Below are positions 22,016-30,162 of a DNA stretch of 64,000 nucleotides, in pieces. The DNA comes from Amycolatopsis rifamycinica (GTDB lineage: Bacteria > Actinomycetota > Actinomycetes > Mycobacteriales > Pseudonocardiaceae): NCBI RefSeq assembly GCF_000695625.1, contig NZ_JMQI01000062.1, positions 186,001-250,000 on the forward strand. The letters run 5' to 3'. The position numbers were made by a program, and so were the translations under genes. Numbering within the stretch: the stretch's first letter is position 1; each line of letters opens with the position of its first letter. The notes under the pieces are model-generated. The model worked only from the letters and a program-made list of their open reading frames with translations, searched no databases and was not told the origin of the DNA.

Positions 22016-23847
22016 TGATCACCTCTCCTGCCGTTCTCGTCTCGATGCCGTTCCTCGACGCCGACCGGCCGTCCATCCAGCTGGGGCTGCTCAAGGCGAT
22101 CGGGGAACGGCACGGGTTCGGCGTGCGCACGCTGCACCTGAACCTCGACTTCGCCGTGCGGATCGGGGTCGACCGCTACCGGCGGCTGGCCGACCACCGC
22201 GGCCGGCAGCTCGGTGACTGGCTGTTCTCCGTCGAAGCGTTCGGCGACGCCGCGCCCGACCCGGATGGCAGGCTGCTCACCGAACTCGGCGACGAACTGT
22301 CCTACCTGGACGATCCGGCCGGGAGCGCGCGGGAGTGGCTGGCGGCTGTCCGCACGACCGACGTGCCCGCGTTCCTCGATGCCGTCGCCGATGAGCTCGC
22401 CGGGGCCCGGCTCGTCTGCTTCAGCTGCACTTTCCAGCAGAACGTGGCCTCCTTCGCGCTGGCCCAGCGGCTGAAGGAGCGGGATCCCGGCGTGGTCACC
22501 GTGTTCGGCGGGGCCAACTTCGAGGGTGAGATGGGCTTGGAGCTGGTCCGGTCCGTCGCCTGCGTCGACTTCGCCGTGCTCGGCGAAGGGGACGTCGCCT
22601 TCCCGCGCCTGCTGGACGCGCTCGCGAACGGCACGGACCCCGGCGGCGTCCCCGGCGTGGCCCGGCGGGTCGGCGACGAGGTCGTCGCGACGCCCGCCGA
22701 GGCGCCGCACGACCGGCTCGACGACCTGCCGGTGCCCGACTACGACGAGTACTTCGAGCGCGCGGAACGCGCCGGGTTGCCGACCGGGCACGTCGCCCTG
22801 CCGTTCGAGTCGGCTCGCGGGTGCTGGTGGGGCGCCAAGCACCACTGCACGTTCTGCGGGCTCAACGGCACCACCATGCGGTTCCGCGCCAAGTCGCCGG
22901 ACCGGGTGCTCGGCGAGCTGGACCGGCAGGCACGGCGGTACCGCACCTTCCGGTTCGACGCGGTCGACAACATCATGGAGCCGGGCTACCTCGGGACGCT
23001 CGTGCCGGCCTTGGCCGAGGCCGGCCGGGAGTACCAGATCTTCTACGAGGTCAAGGCGAACCTCACCCGTGCCCAGCTGAAGCTGCTCGCCCGGGCCGGC
23101 GTCACCCAGCTGCAACCGGGCCTGGAGTCGCTGAGTTCCGAGGTGCTCCGGCTGATGGACAAGGGGGTCCGGGCCGCGCAGAACGTCAACTTCCTGCGCT
23201 GGGCGCGGTACTACGGCATCGCCGTCGGCTGGAACATCCTCTGGGGCTTCCCGGGCGAGCCGGCCGAGGCCTACGCCGCGCAGGCGGCGGTCGTCCCGCA
23301 CCTGGTCCACCTGCAGCCGCCGGCCGGCGCGGCCCGGCTGTGGCTGGAGCGGTTCAGCCCGCTGTTCACCCAGCCCGGCCGGTTCCCGTTGCGGTCACGG
23401 GAACCCGAGCCCAGCTACCGGCACGTCTACCCGGCCACCGTGCACCTCCGCCGGGTCGCCTACTTCTTCGGGTACGAACCCGAGCACGAGCTGCCACCGG
23501 AGGTCTACGCGCCGCTGCGGGACGCAGTGTCGGCGTGGACGGCGGCGTGGGAGGCGGACCCGGCCCCGGTGCTGGTGTACCGCTGCGCTCCGGGGTTCCT
23601 GCAGATCTACGACGGACGGCATCCCGGAAGCCGTGGCACGCACACCTTCCGCGACACCCTCGCCGACCTCTACCTGGCCTGCGTGGACCGGCCCCGCACC
23701 GCCGCGGCCGTGCACCGCGAGCTCGGCCTCACCGTCGGCGTTCCCGCGGTCGAAGCCGCGTTCCGGCGGTTCGGCGAGCGGGGGCTGATGTTCCTCGACG
23801 GGAACCTCGCCCTCTCCCTCGCCCTGCCCGCGACACCCGGCCGGTGA
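22015..23847 (+). CDS. B12-binding radical SAM RiPP maturase (C-methyltransferase-type family)
   Basis: The 610-aa protein starts at ATG 22015; a GTG one codon earlier is also possible. The N-terminal ~240 residues form a cobalamin-binding-like Rossmann domain (VLVSMPFLDADRPSIQLGLL, GARLVCFSCTFQQNVASFAL, VVTVFGGANFEGEMG, CVDFAVLGEGDVAFPRLLDAL). The [4Fe-4S] motif is C-x7-C-x2-C (RGCWWGAKHHCTFCGLNG, Cys near residues 270, 278 and 281). That is the signature of the 'ribosomal peptide maturation radical SAM protein 1' family, and the usual radical SAM motif is CxxxCxxC. The TIM barrel (FRFDAVDNIMEPGYL, VTQLQPGLESLSSEVLRLMD) is followed by a C-terminal winged-helix-like segment (RTAAAVHRELGLTVGVPAVEAAF). 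It likely modifies the adjacent peptide at unactivated carbons, with methylation suggested by the B12-type fold. Confidence 0.88.
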   Translation: MITSPAVLVSMPFLDADRPSIQLGLLKAIGERHGFGVRTLHLNLDFAVRIGVDRYRRLADHRGRQLGDWLFSVEAFGDAAPDPDGRLLTELGDELSYLDDPAGSAREWLAAVRTTDVPAFLDAVADELAGARLVCFSCTFQQNVASFALAQRLKERDPGVVTVFGGANFEGEMGLELVRSVACVDFAVLGEGDVAFPRLLDALANGTDPGGVPGVARRVGDEVVATPAEAPHDRLDDLPVPDYDEYFERAERAGLPTGHVALPFESARGCWWGAKHHCTFCGLNGTTMRFRAKSPDRVLGELDRQARRYRTFRFDAVDNIMEPGYLGTLVPALAEAGREYQIFYEVKANLTRAQLKLLARAGVTQLQPGLESLSSEVLRLMDKGVRAAQNVNFLRWARYYGIAVGWNILWGFPGEPAEAYAAQAAVVPHLVHLQPPAGAARLWLERFSPLFTQPGRFPLRSREPEPSYRHVYPATVHLRRVAYFFGYEPEHELPPEVYAPLRDAVSAWTAAWEADPAPVLVYRCAPGFLQIYDGRHPGSRGTHTFRDTLADLYLACVDRPRTAAAVHRELGLTVGVPAVEAAFRRFGERGLMFLDGNLALSLALPATPGR

Positions 23848-23916
23848 CCGGTATCAAGCGCGTCGCCCGCCCCTCTGTCCGGCGGTAGGACCGAGACGAG
23901 CGGAAAGGCACCCGAC

Positions 23917-24318
23917 ATGGACCCTTCGGTCATCATGGAGGCGGCGAACGCCTCAGCGAAACGGCTCACCGGCTGGACGCCGTGGGAATTCACCTGGGGG
24001 CTGATCAGGAAGGGGGACTGCACGATGTTCGAGGGCGCCAAGTGGACCCTGTCCCCCGACGGCACCGCCACCTTCGACGCCACCGTGACCAGCGGGGAGG
24101 ACGACGACGCCTGGGTCATCTGGCACGTCGACCTGCTCGACGCCAACCGGGCGATCCTGGGCTCGCTGGCCACCGAGCACCCCGTCGGCGGCGACTGGCG
24201 CAAGTTCGTCCAGAACATGCCGAGCAGCGCCGAACGCTACCGGTTCCGGGCCTGGGCGACCTTCGACACCGGGCTGTGGGACGACATCGCCCACCTGAAG
24301 ATGCACTCGAGCTGCTGA
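23917..24318 (+). CDS. Small acidic protein of unknown function, RiPP-locus member
   Basis: The 133-aa protein starts at ATG 23917 after GCGGAAAGG. Its beta-strand-rich sequence (WEFTWGLIRKGDCTMFEGAK, WTLSPDGTATFDATVTSGED, DDAWVIWHVDLLDANRAILG) ends with LWDDIAHLKMHSSC. It resembles small uncharacterised Streptomyces proteins with a WTLxxDGTAxFxAxVxS pattern. There is no signal peptide and no catalytic motif. It follows the maturase by 69 bp on the same strand. It may be part of the locus as an immunity, binding or accessory protein, but nothing in the sequence shows this. Confidence 0.65.
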   Translation: MDPSVIMEAANASAKRLTGWTPWEFTWGLIRKGDCTMFEGAKWTLSPDGTATFDATVTSGEDDDAWVIWHVDLLDANRAILGSLATEHPVGGDWRKFVQNMPSSAERYRFRAWATFDTGLWDDIAHLKMHSSC

Positions 24319-24325
24319 CCCGGTC

Positions 24326-24359
24326 CGTGGCCGGTCCCGGCGCCGCGGAACCGGCCACG
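24326..24359. terminator. Hairpin between converging genes
   Basis: CGTGGCCGGT and ACCGGCCACG form a perfect 10-bp stem with a 14-base GC-rich loop between the stop at 24318 and the metalloprotease stop at 24371. No T-run follows in either direction, so it is a weak intrinsic terminator candidate. Confidence 0.55.
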
Positions 24360-24370
24360 AATCCCGGGCG

Positions 24371-25204
24371 TCAGCCGCGCACGGACGGCCGGGCGAGCTC
24401 GACCGGGGCCGCGGTGACCGCCAGCGCGTGCACCGCCACGCCCGCGGACGCCGGCCCGAGGCCGGCGGGCAGCTCGTAGGAGTCCGCCGCGTCGATGTCG
24501 ACCTGGTAGCCGAGGTCGCCCAGGGAGGCGACCGTGACCCGGCTGAGCGGGTTCGGGGCGTGGCCGACGAAGCCGGTCATCAGCTCGTTGCCGAAGGTGC
24601 GGTCCCGCCAGTGCACGTCCCGGGTGCCCGGACCGCCGGTGTCCTCCACCGGCACCCGCACCGCTTCGCCGGAACCGCCCAGCTTCCGGTACTCGGCCAT
24701 CGCGGCCGGGCCGGAGAACGCCGGGTCGCTGGTGCCCTTGCCGACCAGCAGTCCCTTGGCGGCCCACAGCGAGCCGACGCCGAGGACGTGCCCCATCTCG
24801 TGGGTGATGACGTCCCCGAGGATGCCGGTCGCCGCCATCTTGACCAGATCCGCCTTGTCGAACGTCATCTCGCCCCGGACCGGCAGCAGCGCCGACGGTT
24901 CCGGGCCGGCCGGCCGCACGTGGGTGATCCGCGCCTGACCGAGGACGCGGCCGTCCCCGTCGATATCGGCGCCCTTGGCGACGATCAGCACGTCGTCGAT
25001 GGGCTCGCCGTCGAGGACGACGTCCGGCAGGTCACCGACGATCACCGTCGCCCACCGGTCGGCGGCCGCGGCGAAGGCGTCCCGCTGGGCCTGGGTCAGC
25101 CCGCCCGCGAACCGGACGGTGATGGTGAACGGCGAGGTGGTGCCCGTCAACAGCCGCGCCCGTCCGGCGTCGGCGCGAGCGTGGTAGATCTCCGGTTCGG
25201 GCAT
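24371..25204 (-). CDS. Leishmanolysin-like zinc metalloprotease without signal peptide
   Basis: The 277-aa protein starts at ATG 25204 with a GGAAGGAACG site upstream. The zinc motif HEMGHVLGVG (HExxHxxG) is followed by the Met-turn NELMTG. The N-terminal part TSPFTITVRFAGGLTQAQRD and ADRWATVIVGDLP is the usual entry to the metzincin domain of bacterial leishmanolysin relatives. No signal peptide or membrane helix precedes it, so it would stay cytosolic unless exported by a non-classical route. It is divergent from the GTPase operon with a 126-bp gap. Confidence 0.85.
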   Translation of the reverse strand: MPEPEIYHARADAGRARLLTGTTSPFTITVRFAGGLTQAQRDAFAAAADRWATVIVGDLPDVVLDGEPIDDVLIVAKGADIDGDGRVLGQARITHVRPAGPEPSALLPVRGEMTFDKADLVKMAATGILGDVITHEMGHVLGVGSLWAAKGLLVGKGTSDPAFSGPAAMAEYRKLGGSGEAVRVPVEDTGGPGTRDVHWRDRTFGNELMTGFVGHAPNPLSRVTVASLGDLGYQVDIDAADSYELPAGLGPASAGVAVHALAVTAAPVELARPSVRG

Positions 25205-25330
25205 GGTCGTTCCTTCCGCTGTGGGAGCTGTGCCGGTCAGAGTCCGGAAGCGCCCGGCAGATACACCGTGGATCCCGGCGTATTTCCGGGCCGGCTCGCG
25301 GCTCCGTCCCGGTGAAGGAAGGGGAAAACC

Positions 25331-26605
25331 GTGAGCCTCGCGCTGATCGTTCTCGCGTTGTCGCTGGTGGTCGTGCTGCTGCTCGCGCGACGCCGCCGCG
25401 TGCGCCGCCCCGCCGCCGCCGCGTTGGCCGGGCCGCCCGGGGGCATCCCCGCGTTCCGGATCGTCACGCTCGGGCTGCAGGGTTCGGGCAAGACGCTGCT
25501 GCTGACCGGGATCTACCGCCGGCTGCAGACCCCGGGCGACCGCGGCTTCTACCTGCGGGTTCCGCACGAGCAGCTGATCGAGCTGAACCGGTGGTACCGC
25601 AAGGCGGCCGACGTCGGCGAAGAGTGGCCGCGCGGGACGACCCGCGGCGAGCTGCGCGAATTCGAGTTCAGCGTGATGGCCGACGTCGAGGGGGCGGCCG
25701 AACCCGTCGTCAAGCTCGGCTACCTCGAATACCCGGGCGAGCTGCTGACCGACCCGGACGCGCCGGGCTCGACCGCGCAGGCGACGCTGCTGCGGGCGAT
25801 CGCCGGCGCCGACGCGCTCGTCGGCATCATCGACGGCTTCCGCCTGCTGCAGGCCGAACAGGGCGACCAGCGCGGCGCGCTGCTGCTCGAGGCCTCCCTC
25901 GACGCGATGATCAACGCGATGCTGCCGGTGCGCAGCCCGATCGCCTTCGTCATCACCAAGTGGGACCTGCTCGACCACCTGCACCCGGACGAGAACGAGC
26001 GGCTGCGGATCGTCCGCGACCGGCTGATGGCCACGCCCGGGTTCGCCGACCTGGTCAAGGTGCACAGCGCCCGGCGGATCGTGCGGCTGATCCCGGTGAC
26101 CGCGGTCGGGCACGACTTCGCCGTCTTCTCCGGCGGCGTGGTCCGGAAGAAGCCCGGCGGGCACTTCCGGCCCGGGAACGTCGAAGCCGCGTTGGCGGTG
26201 GTCGTGCCCGACATCCTGCGCCAGACCGAGCTCGCGCTCGACCGGGCCACCCGCGCGGAGCTGCTCGCGGCCGCGCAACGGCGGATGCGGATGGGGCCGG
26301 CCGAGGCGCTGCGGACGCTCGGCGGCCACCTCACCGCGCACGCCGCGCGGGTGCTGGCCTCGGCGCTCGGCGCCGGCCTGGTCGCCCAGTCGGGCCTGAT
26401 GCTGCTGCTGGACACGCTGCCGCCGCACGACGACCCGGCCGAGCGCGGTGCCCGGCTGGCCCGGCTCGGCGAGGCCGACCGGCTGGCGGAGCAGTACGTC
26501 CAGGCCCGCCGGCGCGTGGTCGCCGAACTGCAGCGGCAGGTCGCGGTGCTCGAGGCGAAACTGCCCGTGTCCCGCCTCGGCGGCGACCGCTGGGGTGACT
26601 GGTGA
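25331..26605 (+). CDS. Membrane-anchored P-loop GTPase-like protein
   Basis: The 424-aa protein starts at GTG 25331 after AAGGAAGGGGAAAACC. One N-terminal transmembrane helix (LALIVLALSLVVVLLLARRR) precedes a GTPase-like domain. Walker A is GLQGSGKTLLL, there is a switch-like EYPGELLTDPDAPG, and ALVGIIDGF and FVITKWDLLDHL complete it, with TKWD in place of NKxD. The C-terminal third is helical (ARVLASALGAGLVAQSGLML, then AEQYVQARRRVVAELQRQVAVLEAK, a coiled coil). It resembles bacterial 'double-GTPase' (DO-GTPase2-type) proteins found in predicted conflict or trafficking systems; this family call is tentative. The stop overlaps the next gene (GTGA). Confidence 0.75.
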   Translation: MSLALIVLALSLVVVLLLARRRRVRRPAAAALAGPPGGIPAFRIVTLGLQGSGKTLLLTGIYRRLQTPGDRGFYLRVPHEQLIELNRWYRKAADVGEEWPRGTTRGELREFEFSVMADVEGAAEPVVKLGYLEYPGELLTDPDAPGSTAQATLLRAIAGADALVGIIDGFRLLQAEQGDQRGALLLEASLDAMINAMLPVRSPIAFVITKWDLLDHLHPDENERLRIVRDRLMATPGFADLVKVHSARRIVRLIPVTAVGHDFAVFSGGVVRKKPGGHFRPGNVEAALAVVVPDILRQTELALDRATRAELLAAAQRRMRMGPAEALRTLGGHLTAHAARVLASALGAGLVAQSGLMLLLDTLPPHDDPAERGARLARLGEADRLAEQYVQARRRVVAELQRQVAVLEAKLPVSRLGGDRWGDW

Positions 26606-27291
26606 CGGCCCGGGCGTGGCCGTTCCTGGTCGCCCGCGGCCGCCGGCGCGGCTACTCGGCCCTGCTGGTCCCCGGCTTCCTGCGGGAGCACGGGTTCCTC
26701 GAAGCCACGGCGACACCGCTGGACGAGGTGCCCTCGCGCGCCGCGGCGACGCCGTACGGAGTGCTCGTGTGGGCCGAGCACGCCGTGACCGAGGCGGAAG
26801 CCCGCGGCGAACCGCGGGACGAGTACGGCCGCCCGCTCGTGCTCCTGCACGGGTTCCTGTGCCCGGACGGCACGCCCGCCGCCGCCGCGGCCGCGCTGGC
26901 CCGCACGAGGACCACCGCGCTCGCGGTGTACGACCGGTTCCTCGCCGACGAGGAGGGCTTCCGGGCGGAGCGCTCGGAGCCGTTCGCGGTCGACGTCGCC
27001 GAGGTCGCCGGGGCGGTCCGCCCGCGGGTCTCGCCGCCGGAAGCGCCCGCCCGGCCGGGGCGCGGCCTGGCGTGGGCCGGCGCCGGCGTGCTCGTCGTGG
27101 CGGGCGCCGTGGCCGCGGTCGTGGGGTTCGCCTCGGCGGGCGGTGAAGCCCCGCCGCCACCGCCACCGCCGCTGTGCGGTCCTGGCGTCGTCGTCCCGAC
27201 GGTCTCGGCGGTCGCGCCGACGGTTTCGGCGGCGGTTTCGGCCGCGACCTGCGTGCGCGGAGGGACGACCGTGACCTACGCGCCACGATGA
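26602..27291 (+). CDS. Single-pass membrane protein coupled to the GTPase
   Basis: This 229-aa protein has a GTG start in the stop of the GTPase gene. Residues 1-150 form a soluble domain with no recognised family (GYSALLVPGFLREHGFLEAT, AVYDRFLADEEGFRAERSEP). A transmembrane helix (AWAGAGVLVVAGAVAAVVGF) follows, then a poly-Pro stretch (PPPPPPPPL) and a short Val/Thr/Ala-rich extracytoplasmic tail with two cysteines. As the second gene of a tight pair it is likely the GTPase's partner at the membrane. No function can be stated. Confidence 0.72.
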   Translation: MTARAWPFLVARGRRRGYSALLVPGFLREHGFLEATATPLDEVPSRAAATPYGVLVWAEHAVTEAEARGEPRDEYGRPLVLLHGFLCPDGTPAAAAAALARTRTTALAVYDRFLADEEGFRAERSEPFAVDVAEVAGAVRPRVSPPEAPARPGRGLAWAGAGVLVVAGAVAAVVGFASAGGEAPPPPPPPLCGPGVVVPTVSAVAPTVSAAVSAATCVRGGTTVTYAPR

Positions 27292-27330
27292 GCAGCCCCA
27301 GCCGGTCACCGGCTGGGGCTGCTCATCGTG
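27284..27330. terminator. Perfect 22-bp hairpin terminator between converging genes
   Basis: CACGATGAGCAGCCCCAGCC... pairs with its exact complement around a 3-base loop (tca at 27306-27308), giving 22-bp arms (27284-27305 and 27309-27330). The stem contains the stop codon of the rightward gene. It separates that gene from the leftward arabinofuranosidase gene. It has no U-tract, which is common in actinomycetes. Confidence 0.85.
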
Positions 27331-27345
27331 CGGGGTTCTTCCGGG

Positions 27346-28797
27346 TCAGCGCCGCAGCGTCAGCACGCCCGGCCGCCACGGGAGCCGGTTGTAGTCGCCT
27401 CCGGCAGCGGGGTCCTTGCCCTGGTAGAGGAACTGGAGGTTGCACGGGTCGATCGTCTTGGTCTGGTCCGGGTTGGTCCGCACCAGGTCGCCGTGGCTGA
27501 TGTCGTTGGTCCAGGTGGCACCGCTGTTGGCCTTGCCCGCGAAGGGGTTGCTTTCACTGGCCGCCTGCGGGGTCCACGAACCGCTGAGGCTGTTGGAGGT
27601 GAACGAGCGGAAGTAGCGGCCGCCCGAGCCCATCGCCTCGACGATCATCAGGTACTGGTTCTGGCCCTGGACCTTGTAGACCTCGACCGCTTCGAACAGG
27701 TTGGCCTGCGTGTCGCTCATGACCGTCGTGTACGACGACCCGAAGCTGCCCGGGAAGTTGCCGATCGGCATGCTCGCCCGGTAGATCTTGCCGTTGTCAC
27801 CGGCGAAGAACAGGTACATGTTCGACCCGTCCGCGATCAGCGTCTGGTCGATCGGGCCGGTGCCGGAGCCGGAGATGCTGCCCGTGAACAGCGGCTGCGG
27901 CGAGGACCACCCGTTGGGGTTGGTGGGGTCGCTCGACGTGCGGTAGATGAACGGCCAGGCACCCCACTGGTAGGCGAGCACCCAGATGTTCTTCGGCGCG
28001 AAGTAGAACAGCGTCGGCGCGACGGTGCCGGAGTTCATCCCGTTCTGGCCGGCCGAAGCCATGTCGGACCAGTTCGTGAAGGGGCTGAACGCCATCGAGC
28101 CGTAGGACCCCGACGAGTTGACCGTCGACCCGTAGACCAGGTGCTTGCCGTTGTAGACGACGTTGGTGAAGTCCTTGAGCGAAAGCCACCCGTTCTTCGG
28201 CTGCGCCAGCGCACCCGACGACGACCAGCGGTACGTCGAGGGAAGGGTGCAGCTGTTGCCCCCGGTCGTGGTCGTGGGCGTGGTGGTCGTGGGCGTGGTG
28301 GACAGGCCCGTCCACTGCTGGTTGGTGCCACCGTGGCACGTCCAGACGGCCACCGCGGTGCCGTTGGCCGTGCCGGCGCCGCTGACGTCGAGGCAGAGCC
28401 CGGACTGCACGCCGACCACCGTGCCGTCGGCGTTGACGCGCCACTGCTGGTTGGCCCCGCCGTGACAGGTCCAGATCTGCACCCGGGTCCCGGCGGTGGT
28501 CGCGGCGCCCGCCACGTCCAGGCACTTGCCGCCGAACACCGTCAGCTGGCCGCTCGAGGTCGAGGTCCACTGCTGGCCCGCCCCGCCCGAGCAGTCGTAG
28601 ATCTGCACGGAGGTGCCGTCGGTCTGGTTGGCGTTCGGGACGTCCAGGCACCGCCCCGAACCGACCCCGCGCAAGGCGCCGGTGACGTCGGCCTGGGCCG
28701 CTTCGGCGCCGAACAACGCCGTCACCGCGACCGTCGCCGCAGCGGCGAGCACGGCGATCAGGTGCCGGCTCCTGCGGCTGATGCTTCTTCTGTTCAT
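27346..28797 (-). CDS. Secreted alpha-L-arabinofuranosidase GH62 with ricin-type CBM13
   Basis: The 483-aa protein has a Sec/Tat-like signal peptide with an RRSISRRSR basic start and AEAAQA-D cleavage near residue 36. A ricin B-type trefoil covers ~40-165 with three QW repeats (GQQW, NQQW, NQQW). After the linker TTPTTTTPTTTTGG the GH62 domain begins at CTLPSTYRWSSSGALAQPK. Family landmarks are GWLSLKDFTNVVYNGKHLVYG (base-Asp region), GPIDQTLIADGSNMYLFFAGDNGKIYRA and NLFEAVEVYKVQGQNQYL (general-acid Glu). GH62 enzymes release L-arabinose from arabinoxylan outside the cell. A LacI-type operator sits upstream at 28865. Confidence 0.93.
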   Translation of the reverse strand: MNRRSISRRSRHLIAVLAAAATVAVTALFGAEAAQADVTGALRGVGSGRCLDVPNANQTDGTSVQIYDCSGGAGQQWTSTSSGQLTVFGGKCLDVAGAATTAGTRVQIWTCHGGANQQWRVNADGTVVGVQSGLCLDVSGAGTANGTAVAVWTCHGGTNQQWTGLSTTPTTTTPTTTTGGNSCTLPSTYRWSSSGALAQPKNGWLSLKDFTNVVYNGKHLVYGSTVNSSGSYGSMAFSPFTNWSDMASAGQNGMNSGTVAPTLFYFAPKNIWVLAYQWGAWPFIYRTSSDPTNPNGWSSPQPLFTGSISGSGTGPIDQTLIADGSNMYLFFAGDNGKIYRASMPIGNFPGSFGSSYTTVMSDTQANLFEAVEVYKVQGQNQYLMIVEAMGSGGRYFRSFTSNSLSGSWTPQAASESNPFAGKANSGATWTNDISHGDLVRTNPDQTKTIDPCNLQFLYQGKDPAAGGDYNRLPWRPGVLTLRR

Positions 28798-28864
28798 GAC
28801 GACTCTCTCCCGGTCAGCTACCCGCCGTTGGACGGCCAGATCGGTCTCACACGAGCACGACGAC

Positions 28865-28878
28865 TGTTATCGCTAACA
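28865..28878. promoter_or_regulatory. LacI-family-type operator upstream of the GH62 gene
   Basis: TGTTATCGCTAACA is a near-perfect 14-bp dyad 68 bp upstream of the arabinofuranosidase start. TGTTAnCGnTAACA boxes are typical of LacI-family repressors controlling hemicellulase genes in actinomycetes. Repression relieved by xylan or arabinan fragments is the likely logic. The rest of the gap 28798-29045 shows no gene. Confidence 0.65.
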
Positions 28879-29045
28879 TGCGTCGGGCAAGCCTGAACTT
28901 CCGGGCGAGCCGTTGTCAATCCACGACCCGCGCCACCGGCACCGGGAAAACCGGACCGGTGCGCCGTGCCACCTCAGAGCCCTACACAACGTCCACAGAG
29001 GACAAATGAGCCGTGAAAGTTACACGCGGCCCCTCGGCCGCCCGC

Positions 29046-30098
29046 TCACCCGCCGACCTTCCGGTCCGCCCACGCGATGACGGCCCGGAAGTAGTCCGGC
29101 GCGTTGGGCGCGTAGTTGATCGCGTGCCCATACCCCTGCAGCGCGTAGGTCGTCAGGTCCGCACCGGGGGCGTAGTACGGCGTCTCCGAACTCCTGATCC
29201 CGTCCCCCGACGAGCAGTTGGTCGCCAGCAACCCGCAGAAGACCGTGTCCTGGCCCAGCACGACCATCACCGGCCGGTCGATCAACAGCGAATAGGGCGC
29301 GATGATCCCGACCGGGAACAGGTCCGCCGCCTGCTCATAGGCCGAGGTGTCCTTCGTCGCCTCGTCGAACGCGATCGCCCCGGCGACCTTCGGGCCCGGC
29401 GCGTGGAAGATCGAATACCGGCTGTCCGGCACCGTCGTCAGATAACCGGGGTCGAAACCACCCGCGGCGAAGCGCGGATCGAGCAGAGCCGGGTAGGTGG
29501 CGGCGAAGACCGCCGTCGTCCCGGTGAGGTTCAGCCGGTGCGCCAGCCCGGTGACCAGCACGGCGTCGACGTCGTGGAACGTGGCCGCCTCGATGCTCGC
29601 GGTACCGGACCCGAACGAATGCCCGGCCAGGATCACCTTCCCGAACCGCGGCCCCTGCGCCCCCGACCGCACGGCCCGGATCACCTGGTGCACCACCGCG
29701 GCTTCGGTGACCGTCGTCAGCACCGCACTCGGCGGCGTGCTGCTCCCCCCGGTACCGAGCCGGTCGAGCGCCAGCGTCGCATACCCCGCGTTGTTCATCG
29801 CCAGCCGGTAGGACCGGATCTCCGGCTGGTACCCGATGTCCCAGTACGAACTGTTGTACGTACCCCCGGGAATGAGCACCTGCACCGTGCCCGCACCACC
29901 GGCCGGCACGCACAGGGTGCCGTGCATCGTCTGCGGCAACGCCACGAGCGTCACCGGGAAATACACGTCCCGGCAGCTCGCACCCTCCGCTCTGGCGGAC
30001 ACGGGAACCAGCAGGAACCCGAACGCCACCAGCACGAGCACCACGGCCCGGCGGCGACGGCCGACGGCGTGCTTCATCCCACGACGGAATCCGAACAC
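29046..30098 (-). CDS. Secreted alpha/beta hydrolase
   Basis: The 350-aa protein starts at GTG 30098, nine bases after GGAGG; an ATG eight codons in is an alternative. The signal peptide is GRRRRAVVLVLVAFGFLLVPVSARA. The catalytic triad is visible as GHSFGSGT (Ser nucleophile), VVLGQDTVFCG (Asp) and LQGYGHAINY (His). The oxyanion region is VLIPGGTYNSSYWD. Two Cys pairs (SCRDVYF/TLCVPAG and FCGLLATNC) suggest extracellular disulfides. Substrate is unknown: esterase or lipase-like. It lies between the GH62 gene and a P450 on the same strand with separate spacing, so co-regulation is uncertain. Confidence 0.85.
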   Translation of the reverse strand: MFGFRRGMKHAVGRRRRAVVLVLVAFGFLLVPVSARAEGASCRDVYFPVTLVALPQTMHGTLCVPAGGAGTVQVLIPGGTYNSSYWDIGYQPEIRSYRLAMNNAGYATLALDRLGTGGSSTPPSAVLTTVTEAAVVHQVIRAVRSGAQGPRFGKVILAGHSFGSGTASIEAATFHDVDAVLVTGLAHRLNLTGTTAVFAATYPALLDPRFAAGGFDPGYLTTVPDSRYSIFHAPGPKVAGAIAFDEATKDTSAYEQAADLFPVGIIAPYSLLIDRPVMVVLGQDTVFCGLLATNCSSGDGIRSSETPYYAPGADLTTYALQGYGHAINYAPNAPDYFRAVIAWADRKVGG

Positions 30099-30162
30099 GA
30101 GAAACTACCTCCGAAACAAATCAGTGTCGATCAAAAACAGAAAACACGGTTTTCGATATCCG

